A stretch of 50,396 bases of DNA from Tieghemiomyces parasiticus (taxonomy: Eukaryota; Kickxellomycota; Dimargaritomycetes; Dimargaritales; Dimargaritaceae). The translations under genes were made by a program, and so were the position numbers. Positions 42,423 to 50,396 of this stretch are shown in pieces. The stretch's first letter is position 1. The number at the start of each line of letters is the position of its first letter. The DNA is taken from NCBI GenBank assembly GCA_027575765.1, contig JANBPT010000253.1, positions 1 to 50,396 on the forward strand, given 5' to 3'. The notes under the pieces were generated by a model, which saw only the letters and a list, made by a program, of their open reading frames with translations, was not told where the DNA came from and ran no database searches.

Positions 42423-43300
42423 TCAAACGAGCACCCCGTTGATATGGCTAGAGGTAACGACTTTGAACCTCACTTGTGCTTCTCCTGTTCGTAATTCAGA
42501 ACGAAGCCATGTGGATCGAGATAGATTTTCAAAAAGCATATGATGACCGTTGTTACAATCATAATCTGTAAATTTAAGCATGTTGCGCTAGACGTCAAAG
42601 GCTAAAGAGGTTGGACGTCCGAAGCCATGCGGACAAAAACTGTACTATTGTCATGGAGGGGGCTCATCTTGAACCTCAGAAAGTCTAAATAATGCGACCA
42701 GGGGAAAACAGCAATACTGAGAACCTCTCTCACATGTAGCTGGTGGGTTTACAATACACCTGGGGTAGGTACCTTGGTGTGGGCATCCCCTAGGCGAAGT
42801 CACAACGACTCTAAACCTACGCCTGGTACGCTAGTTCCACGCTTCACCATGTGAAGGTGTCGGGTTCAAGCACCACACTAAACCGGACGGTCTCCCAGCA
42901 CCGAGTCCGAAGGAAATACAGGATGAGCGGCCCGCATAAGCCTTTAAACTGTATTCGCAATAAATACATTACTTCAATATCTGACTCACTTACTGTCCAC
43001 TTGCTTACGATCATACTCGATTGATTACTTGCTCATTATTTTCCCCATCTTCTCCCTTGGACAGCACACTCCGTTATAAGCAGACTACTGTTCTTATCAC
43101 ATGCATTACCCCTTCCTAATCCCGCTCCTACCAGTCTTGCTGATACGCTGTTTGTGCATATCTGAGTAGTACTGTAATAAACGAATAAAGACATCAATCC
43201 TAGTTCGGTATTACTCACAATTACTCAATCCAAACGTCACCGATGACCTAATTTCCTCCCCATCGTCACCAAGCCATGCCTCAGGTGACTGTCGGATAAA

Positions 43301-43306
43301 TTTATT
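43301..43306 (-). terminator. Poly(A) signal AATAAA, NASP gene
   Basis: TTTATT on the plus strand, about 160 nt past the NASP-like stop on the minus strand. Confidence 0.35.
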
Positions 43307-43464
43307 ACAGAGGTGGGGGGGATGCCCGATGCTGGCCCCTGCTTAGCCAGGAGATGGAGAAAGTGCGAATGACAAACTATATCATATCACTGTCGGAAAA
43401 TGTGACCAAAAGACATTGAGCAGAGAATCCAAGGTTCCATTCGGAGCCAATCAATTCAGATGGG

Positions 43465-45011
43465 CTAAGCCGAGTCATCGGTACGAGGTTTCTTTCCTGC
43501 CGCCGACTCACCTTCCGCAGCGCTGTCATCGGCCGGCCGCTTGTGGGCGGGTGCCTTGCCCGGGTCGGCCACGGCCTTGGGTCGCACCAATGAGGTGATG
43601 TCGTTCACAGGGGCGTTGGCCGTTCGCTCTCCGGAGTAGCTGGGGCCGAAGGCCGCTTTAAGCAGGGCCTCGGTCATACCCGAGGAAGACGCGCCGGCGC
43701 TGTCCGCCGCTTCCTTCTTGGCCAACGAGGCCCGGAGGTCGTCCCGCTTGGCCGTCACCTCGCCCAGCAACTCGCGGAGTTCGGACGCGGCCGCTACACC
43801 CTCGGCGATCAAAGTCTCTAGAATTTGGATTACCTGGTCCACCTCACGGATCGCCTCGGCGAACCGGTTCCCGTACTCATAGGCCAGAGCAATCTTGTAG
43901 TGACATTCGGCCAATTCACGCCGGGCAGTCCCGGGCAGATCGGCCTTGAGCTTGGCGGCGGAGAGATAGTCCTTGGCCGCCTGGTCAAAGTTCTCCGATT
44001 CGAGCGACACGTCGCCCAGTAAGAGCATGATGTCGGCCTCCCGGGAACGGTGGGCCTCGGAGGTGTGCTTGGAATAGATCAGACGTGCCAGCTCCAGCAC
44101 CTCCCAAGCGGTCGAGAAATCGTCGGTGGCCTCCTCTTCGTCCCCTTCGCCCTCGTCGGCCCCGGGTTCGGCCGCGCCGTCTCCTACTTCCTCGACATCC
44201 CCTTCTTCCTCGGCATCCTCTTCAAGTTGCCGGAAGTCGGGTTCACCCTCAAAGTGGATCTTACAGCTGGAGGGCCCCGCAGGTGTGTCATTAGCTTCTA
44301 AGGGCCCATGGTGGAACACCGGATGTGGATTGACGAATAAGGAAAAAAAAAATTACGGGTTAGTGACGGTAGACCAATGCCTCGGGCGATTCGCTTTATT
44401 AGCGGCTGGTCTGCCCCCAAACAGAAGGTCCTACCCGCGCCAACCTCCAAGCTAGCTTACCGTCCATTTGTGGAGCCGCCGACTCCTTCAGCTTCTCGCT
44501 GGCCATGAGGGCACTGTGTTGGATCGCGTTCTGAAGCAGGGCCCGGCCGTAGAGGATGAGTACGTCGGCGTAAACGACCGAGGAGGCCTCGTCAAATACG
44601 GCTGCACTAAATATCCCCGCGCAAGTACCAGAGGGAAAAAACAAGCAGAAGAATGCACGCCAATTAGTTACTGGTGGCGCCAAACCGTGCTAGAGTCACC
44701 GGGGCACGCGAAGTCGTCAGCAGAACTGCGGGTCGGGCCCGTGAAGCGGTCGAACCAGGCAAGGGCACTTACAGTAGACCGGAAGCCTCGCCGAAGCTGT
44801 CGATGGCGGCCTCGAAATCGTCCAGGGCGAAGGCCTTCTTGCCCTCCTGAATGAGGATGTGTGCATTGTCCAGCACGATCTTCTCCTCTGGTGACAAGTC
44901 CAGGGCGTCGCTCTGGTCGGCCAGGGCGGCGGGGGCCTTGCCGGAGGCGCGTGCCGGCGACTGGGACTCAGGGGTCTCCTCTACGTTCGACAAATTGCCA
45001 CTAGACATCAT
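43465..45011 (-). CDS. NASP: NASP/Sim3/Hif1-family histone chaperone (SHNi-TPR), three exons
   Basis: Exons on the minus strand are 44773-45011, 44461-44606 and 43465-44297, giving 405 aa. The family binds H3-H4 (and H1 in animals, CENP-A in fission yeast Sim3). The protein has the typical interrupted TPR layout: TPR1 AHILIQEGKKAFALDDFEAAIDSFGEA, TPR2 beginning VYADVLILYGRALLQ, then a long acidic tract (EEDAEEEGDVEEVGD... to about residue 190) inside TPR2, the restart TAWEVLELARLIYS, TPR3 ADIMLLLGDVSLESENFDQAAKDYLSA and TPR4 ECHYKIALAYEYGNRFAEAIREVDQVI. The basic end AGKKPRTDDSA could be a nuclear signal. The product starts with two Met codons, the first at 45011. It is in tandem with the PITH-domain gene. 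Intron 2 has a long poly-A run on the plus strand (44342-44351). Confidence 0.92.
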
Positions 45012-45690
45012 ATCGGTGAGGTTCGGTGCGTTGGCGTAGAGGTAAGAAGGGAACGGGCGGCGGAGACTGGTAAACGGTAACGGGGAATCCGAGGGATTTT
45101 ATGCGTGCAGGGACTACTACTTGCAATGTGTACAAGAAAGAGAGGTTAGGCGGCTTGTACAGTTAGACTACATCAAATGGCCTTCAAGACATGCAGAGGA
45201 AAAAAGAGCATAGGTGTACCATTGAGTTTCCAGCTGTGGGGGGGGGACGCGCCGCGACCGCGAGAGGTAAGGGTGAGGTGAATTGGCAACCCTACACCAG
45301 AAGCCAACGCGCTCCGAGCTGAGTACCGGCGACTTCATGCTAACTGGACAGGATGGGGGGGAGAGGGGGGGGGATGTCCGATCAAAACACGGGGGTTGGT
45401 ACGCTACTACGCACGCGGTGGGCGCTGGTGCCGTAGCAAGTTCAGTGAGTGGTCGCGCCCCAAGCCCATCCATACATCGGCGCAGCTTTGGTGTGCTAGT
45501 TCTGCGTGTTTAACGCTACGTTTATTGTGGTACAGCATATGGATATTTACGCTCGGCCGAAACGTGCGGGATATAGCCCGGCTTTTTGGCAGGGTTAGGT
45601 GGGGGATCCGTTGGATCCGGGGAGAAGGTGCCAGGGTGCCAAGAATGAAAAATGAGGTACAGTATACAGGTGGGTGGTAAAGACCGAAGC
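45012..45690. other. Spacer between the PITH-domain gene and NASP
   Basis: 679 bp with the 3' end of the PITH-domain gene and the NASP promoter. It includes G-rich runs near 45235-45243 and 45355-45374. No gene is seen. Confidence 0.4.
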
Positions 45691-46808
45691 CTAGAAGATG
45701 TTCTGGTGGCCCAGATTTTCGCCGGCGGGCGTCTTGTGGTCTGCAAGGTTAGGCTTCAACTCGTAGATGGTGATCAGGGGGTCCTCGCGGAGCTGCGAGA
45801 ACCGCCGAGTAGAAAAGAGGGGAAAGCGGAGGCGCAGAGAAGGGTCAGAAGTCGGATCCAGCTGGCGTGGGGTTTAAGGTCGGGCATGCCATGTAGACTT
45901 GGGTGGCCCATCACCACTTACCTCCGTCCACTCCCCCGTGAAGCCGAGGTACTGCAGACGCGTCACATCGTCGCCGTAGTTCTCCGGGATGAAGAGGGTC
46001 AGGCTGCGCACGTTATTGAACTTGGCGACGCGGGTGTGGTACTCGATCAGATCGCCCTGGTCCTCCACCAGGTCCCACTCCTGCGTGCACTTGCGCCCTT
46101 CGACGTTGTCAAAGTCCATATCCTCCGTGTTGATGAATCTGGCGTGGCAGGATCAACGGAATGGGTGCGTGAATAGGTTTTAGGGGTTAGAACGCACGGT
46201 ACTAAGCGCCCGAGGCGAATCGGCGGTTTCTCCACGGCCCGTAACCTTCATCCAACACACCACCTACACTTTAAGTTTGGCCGGGGCTTTGCCTTCGGGC
46301 CCGCCCCACAGCAGGATGGACTTGAGCTTGACCATACCGGTGAACCTGGTCAGATGGAAGCATTGGCAAGTAAAAATGGTAAAATGCGAGGGAAGAGTAG
46401 ACGTGGTGAGGTTAGTACACCTTACATTGTCGATAGACAGACGCCAGTAAACCAGCACGTTCTACTGACTGCCCCACACGATACCCCCCACGCCGCTCAG
46501 CTTATCTACTTCCTCACTTACGGAACGAACAGGATAAGTTGCTCGTCGCAATCACTCTCAAGGTACGGCTCGCGATCTTTGCGCTTGTCCCAGGGCTTAA
46601 AAATGCTCTGAGCGGCCCCGGCGCTGTGCTCGTTCAGGCAGCGGACGCGGTCCAGGTCAATTTTTCCATAGAGTGAGTCCTTCAGCGCGGGCTCGATGTC
46701 GTGATCGTGGTCGTGGTCATGTCCGTGTCCATGGCCGTGGTGGTGATGGTGGCCATCGCCTGCGGGGTGGTAGTCGGACTGGCCGGCTTCGCCTTGGCAG
46801 TTGCTCAT
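45691..46808 (-). CDS. PITH-domain protein (PITHD1-like), four exons
   Basis: Exons on the minus strand are 46522-46808, 46268-46345, 45922-46138 and 45691-45792, giving 227 aa (human PITHD1 211). The PITH (DUF1000) fold is a jelly-roll shared with TXNL1 that binds the proteasome cap in that protein. Matches are IDLDRVRCLNEHSAGAAQSIFKPWDKRKDREPYLESDCDEQL, then FTGMVKLKSILLWG, FNNVRSLTLFIPENYGDDVTRLQYLGFTGEWTE and a final ITIYELKPNLADHK. Human PITHD1 reads IDLERLQCLNE..FKPWEER, FTGNVKLKG and YIGLRGEWTE. No thioredoxin domain is present. The N-terminus (residues 14-37) is an unusually regular His/Gly then His/Asp repeat (12 His), longer than the HGHSHGGGG of the human protein. It may bind metal. 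All intron phases match. Confidence 0.92.
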
Positions 46809-47326
46809 GATGCAAAAAGGTAGGGGACTGAATACCCGGGCGGGGAGTCAGGTGTGACGTTCGGAGCGCGGTAGGGTGTTGGCGGGGAGGGCGTCGACAA
46901 GTAGAAATCAAAAAAAAATTGGGCCAGGTAGAGGCAATGTGGCATTTAAGGTCAGGATGTATCGGGTTGCGGGGATGGAATTCACAAACAGGTGGCCAGG
47001 ATTGAGGTCATTCCGAACCCAAAACGTGACTGAGGCCAGGGGTGGTGGTTGCTGCAAAGACCGGCGGGGGTGTCCACGAAAGTGGTGGGAAGGATTCCCG
47101 CTCTGGCTTTTGTTTAGTTTAACCATGGGCCAACTACCCATAAGTAGGCACCCATGTTCGGCGTGATTAACTCCCGGTCCACTCTAAACCTTTTGGGCTC
47201 GTGGGCAGCCCTAGACCACCTGAATACGACCCTTACCACATCGCCACCTTCCCTTACCACATCCGTCACTCTTGTACGTTCGTCGCATTCTACCCTCCAC
47301 CTGCTATTCACCTCCCCTTACCTACC
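46809..47326. promoter_or_regulatory. Divergent promoter region PITH gene / CENP-M-like gene
   Basis: 518 bp between divergent ATGs. An A9 run lies near 46909. No TATA or known element is evident. Confidence 0.4.
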
Positions 47327-48328
47327 ATGGTTGCCTCCACCGCCACCACCCTCGAGGCGGCGGTGTCGCACCCCGGCTTTGACCTCTACCCGTCCGGTTC
47401 CTCCGCTCGGCCCCGCGCCTGGCACCTCATGTTCGTGGGTGCCCAGGGCAGCGGGAAACGCACCGTAGCTGCGGCCCTCCACCGGCACCGGTTTGACGGT
47501 CCGTACCGACCACGCGTCACGGTTCATACCTCCTCCGCTCTCCCGCTAGGGGATGGTTCATCGTCGCCTCGGGGCGACAGTTCCCGTGCTCCAGTGCCCT
47601 CACCAGCCCGCCACATGGACTACGCCGTGCTGTTCTTGGACCTGACCAACCAGGCCGCCCTTGACGATCTAAGGCAGCACCTGGCGTTGGTCCCGCCGGT
47701 CTACTTTTTGGGACGCTTATGCATCCTAGCTACCCACTGTAAGTGCTAAACCTGCCAGTGCCTCTGTCGGGGGTCCCAATTTCGTTCCTGGCTAGGCTGT
47801 GGAGGTTGAAAGTTTGGGAGGTAGCCGGATCACTGCCAGCTACCGAGAACACCAACGGGGGCAGCGAATCGACTATTTACCACGCCCCTTGGCTGTCTCC
47901 CGTTACCTCCCCCCTGCCTATGACCTACAGATGACCAGCGTCCGCAGCATGCGTTTGGGATCGAAGACCTGGAAGCCGTTGTTGACGCCCTCTATGACGT
48001 CCCGATCCACTATATCAACACACAGGTAAACAACGCATTAGGCGAGTTGGACAACCAGTGCTTCCACGCCTCTCGCTTGGCTGCCGCTCGCGAGATAGCT
48101 GATGACTAACGTTCACAAGGCCACAGCACCCTCACCGTCAACCCCTAATCATCGGTTCCACGGCACCCTCTCCAGAACGAGGCAGAGTGTGCGCAGTTCG
48201 CTCAGAAGCTAATCCGCACGCTCACCGTGACCACTGGTAGTGGTTTCCCTGTCACTTCAGCGCTTCTCGATGCTGCCACCGTCAACGAAATCGTTGTTAC
48301 CTCCGATATGGACTCGGGCATCTTGTGA
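47327..48328 (+). CDS. CENPM: CENP-M-like small GTPase-fold protein, three exons
   Basis: Exons are 47327-47738, 47931-48025 and 48176-48328, giving 219 aa (human CENP-M 180). CENP-M is a GTPase-fold protein of the constitutive centromere-associated network that has lost nucleotide binding. Matches are MDYAVLFLDLTNQAALDDLRQHL against human IDLIVFVVNLHSKYSLQNTEESL, and VYFLGRLCILATH against FFLGKVCFLATG. The rest of the Ras-like fold (IHYINTQNEAECAQFAQKLIRTLTVTTG) aligns with [27 protein letters not shown]. Unlike the human protein, strand 1 leads into GAQGSGKRT (residues 38-46), nearly a Walker A, but the Ser/Thr after GK is Arg. A disordered loop (about residues 70-92, Ser/Pro/Arg) replaces the switch region. 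The start at 47327 has a good context (accATGG). Confidence 0.72.
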
Positions 48329-48639
48329 ACAATAGCTATGCTAAAGGATGCCTACCTTGGCCAAGGCCCCGGATTATGGACTGTCTACGATAGTCATGTG
48401 GGAATAGTTACAATGTGCACCCATATACGACCCTTATGGATTAGCACGGTCATGTATAAATAGTATAGACATACAAAGTTGAAGAACGAACCACGAGCCA
48501 TCAGGTCCGATCGAACCGATCCCAGACCACCGTATGGCGAGCTCAAATAAAATCACTCTGAGCACCGTGATTGTTTCGTCGGCTGGCTTGAACTGCTCAG
48601 TGGCGGACAAACGGCTCTCTGGCCCCGAACCATTCAGTC
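48329..48639. other. Convergent 3' region CENP-M-like / CLPP
   Basis: AATAAA at 48546-48551 (plus) may serve the CENP-M-like gene. No gene is seen. Confidence 0.45.
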
Positions 48640-49548
48640 TCACGGAACCCGCTTCTCAATGACCTGGTCGATCAGGCCAAACTTAAGGGCCTCTTCGGGG
48701 CTGAGGAAGTAGTCACGCTCCATCATTTTCTCTAGGGGAGATGGTGCGCGACCGGCACGACAGGGTGGGTCATATTTGGGGAGAGCCAACGTGGCGGCCG
48801 ATTTAGAAAAGTGGTTAGCATTCAGCCAGGCCGTAATCGTGACCTGTCTTCACCCGTGACCGGGAACTGCACTTGCCCACACCCAGGCCTTCCCTGCTCA
48901 CTTACCGATGGTGGCCAACTCCTGGCCTGTGTGCTTCTGGTAGACGCGATTGAGGCGGTCGCGGGTTTTGAGGATCTCACGGGCGTGGATGGCAATGTCG
49001 CTGGCCTGGCCGGAGGCGCCTCCGCTGGGCTGGTGGATCATAATGTTGGCATTGGGGAGGGAGTAGCGCTGCCCGGGAGCCCCGGCAGCGAGAAGGAGCG
49101 AGCCCATCGAACAGGCCTGGCCCTGGCAGAGCGTCGACACGGGGGACTGGATGTATTGCATGGTATCGTAAATGGCCATACCGGCAGTAACGCTGCCGCC
49201 GGGGCTGTTGATGTAAACGCTGATGGCCTTGTCAGGGTTCTCCGACTCGAGAAAGAGCAGCTGGGCCACCACAACAGAGGCCATACTATCGTTCACCTCG
49301 CCGTTCAGGCATATGATACGTTCGCGGAGCAGCCGGGAGAAGATGTCGTAGGAACGCTCACCGCGTGCCGTCTGCTCGATCACGAAGGGGATCGTGGACT
49401 GTGCACGGAAGTCGGGGCTCCGCCGCGGACCGTGGCTCGCGGTAAAAGTACGTAGGGCCGCAACACGGGGCGGGCCGTGGAGCCCCGTACGGAACTGCGA
49501 CCGTAGGAGGCTAGCATGGGCGACCAGCAGTACGCGGGGGGCGAACAT
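48640..49548 (-). CDS. CLPP: Mitochondrial ATP-dependent Clp protease proteolytic subunit, two exons
   Basis: Exons on the minus strand are 48906-49548 and 48640-48731, giving 244 aa. ClpP forms the two-ring 14-mer that degrades matrix proteins fed by ClpX. The triad is complete: S147 in [14 protein letters not shown]172 in [13 protein letters not shown] and D221 in [20 protein letters not shown]; the Asp is encoded by exon 2, so the intron (48732-48905) splits the triad. Other marks are [12 protein letters not shown] and [16 protein letters not shown]. The first 50 residues are basic, with Arg and Ser and no acidic residue until late, as in a mitochondrial presequence. The ATG at 49548 is the first in frame with a good context; the frame extends upstream to another possible ATG near 49596. 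Budding yeast lacks ClpP, so its presence helps place the organism. Confidence 0.95.
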
Positions 49549-50291
49549 GGTTACGGGTCGGTCGGTATGGCCGGGGCGTAATTGGTGGTGCGACAACTGG
49601 GGAACGGTTGCGGATGACTACGTGACTGTGGAAGGATGTAGCTAAGGCTACCAAGGGAATATGAGATGTAAGCAAAATGACAGTCGGGCGCGTTGTGAAC
49701 GGACGGAGTCGGAAGTGCAGGTGATAACAGTTGTATGGATGGGGTATGCGACCGTCGCTGTAATCCTTCAATTGTCACTTGCTTGCCAGAGTGGGGACGG
49801 CCTCGTGACAGCGGTCACGCCCGAGGGTGGTCTCCATGTCCCAAATGCCAATCAATTAGGTCGGGTAGGCCGCCCCTGCCGCAGCGGTAAATGCGTACGC
49901 TCTGCGCGACGGTTTATGCAATTAGGAAGTGTACCTGGCGGCGCCATACCCTTGGCGACCGAAACTGCGCTTTCACCACTTGCCAGCTGCTAACGCGCCT
50001 GTTCACGTTGTCCGTACTTATTTCTTCCTGTGCCCTCCCCTGCCACATTTCACCAGTTTGACGTTGCTCGCGTGTCTGCGTACCGCCGTTGTATACTTGC
50101 TGTCTACGCTCAGCTCACCACGATCGCTCGTAACTGGTCCTTCTGTAGAACAGCCGGGCTTCACCCCCTTAAAACTTTCACGCACATACTAGCTCGGCTT
50201 AGCCCCCGCGACGTAGCGTCACTCGGGACCCTTACTACCACATCCCATCCCCCTCGTACCGGTCCGCATTGTCGAGTCCGCTGTGATCAGC
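49549..50291. promoter_or_regulatory. Divergent promoter region CLPP / edge gene
   Basis: 743 bp. A pyrimidine-rich leader runs from about 50020 to the ATG at 50292. Short open frames carry no known domain. Confidence 0.35.
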
Positions 50292-50396
50292 ATGAACCAG
50301 GCACGTAACCCCGCCGCTGCAACGGCGCCTGCCGATCCGGAAGTTGAGTTCATCGACATTGACGATACGGGCAATGGTGCCGACGGTTCAGCCGGT
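50292..50396 (+). CDS. Start of an unidentified gene, cut by the window edge
   Basis: The first 35 codons from ATG 50292 are visible: an Ala/Pro-rich start and the acidic stretch PEVEFIDIDDTGN. No family is recognised from this short piece. The pyrimidine-rich leader just upstream looks like those of the other plus-strand genes in this window, which is why I call a start here. It could equally be an exon of a larger gene with its start elsewhere. Confidence 0.4.
   Translation, partial: MNQARNPAAATAPADPEVEFIDIDDTGNGADGSAG

Larger units (their letters stand above)
42367..43464. other. Convergent 1.1-kb 3' region ZNHIT2-like / NASP
   Basis: AT-richer than the genes. AATAAA at 42417-42422 serves the plus gene and a minus-strand AATAAA (43301-43306) serves the NASP gene. 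No gene is seen in the roughly 900 nt between; a tRNA-like string near 42860 does not fold. Confidence 0.45.

Noticed and set aside
42780..42890. tRNA-like string with GGGTTCAAGC
   Set aside because: The would-be T-stem does not pair (TCGGG against ACCAC) and no anticodon arm fits.

Overview
The window is a GC-rich, gene-dense piece of a fungal nuclear genome. Most genes are cut by short introns of about 100-180 nt with GTAAG/GTGAG donors. All the recognisable proteins are eukaryotic housekeeping proteins. Three things together suggest an early-diverging, zygomycete-grade fungus (perhaps Zoopagomycota) rather than a yeast: a fungal-type tRNA ligase Trl1 and a DUF7082 MedA-like regulator sit beside genes that budding yeast lacks or has lost (mitochondrial ClpP, a CENP-M-like protein, an ArsB-type carrier). 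The lineage is an inference, not something the sequence proves. I find 21 complete protein genes and one partial gene at the right edge, and no convincing tRNA, rRNA, CRISPR array or intact transposon.

Layout. 0.4-10.4 kb: C2H2 zinc-finger regulator (+), PET117 (-), the spliceosomal protein Cwf18/CCDC12 (+), clamp-loader subunit RFC3 (+), type II PI 4-kinase LSB6 (+), an AlkB-like dioxygenase (-), 5-hydroxyisourate hydrolase (+). 10.6-17.5 kb: DAHP synthase (-) and an ArsB-like carrier (+), divergent across 1.5 kb that holds a Gcn4-type TGAGTCA site, then tRNA ligase TRL1 (-). 18.2-28.8 kb: SLY1 (+, nine exons), the HBS1/SKI7 gene (+), and a DUF7082 regulator (-). 28.8-32.6 kb: a 3.8 kb stretch with no gene I can support, upstream of the DUF7082 gene. 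32.6-37.7 kb: Tda10-like kinase (-), mitochondrial EF-Ts (+), glutamate-cysteine ligase (-). 37.7-39.85 kb: gene-poor, with an AT hairpin. 39.85-50.4 kb: ZNHIT2-like (+), NASP/Sim3 histone chaperone (-), PITH-domain protein (-), CENP-M-like (+), ClpP (-), and the start of an unknown gene (+).

The most interesting locus is HBS1/SKI7 (22155-26176). Three shared 5' exons end in phase 1. They can join in frame either to a long serine/leucine-rich exon that ends in its own stop and is followed by AATAAA (Ski7-like, about 378 aa), or to the GTPase exons further downstream (Hbs1, 603 aa). So one gene appears to encode both the ribosome-rescue GTPase and the exosome-Ski bridging factor. Alternative splicing of this kind is known from other fungi and from animals. 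Second is a CENP-M-like protein that keeps most of a P-loop, which the human protein has lost. Functional themes are ordinary (RNA processing and quality control, membrane traffic, mitochondrial proteostasis, chromatin/kinetochore, redox and amino-acid metabolism). Neighbours are mostly unrelated, and many pairs share divergent promoters.
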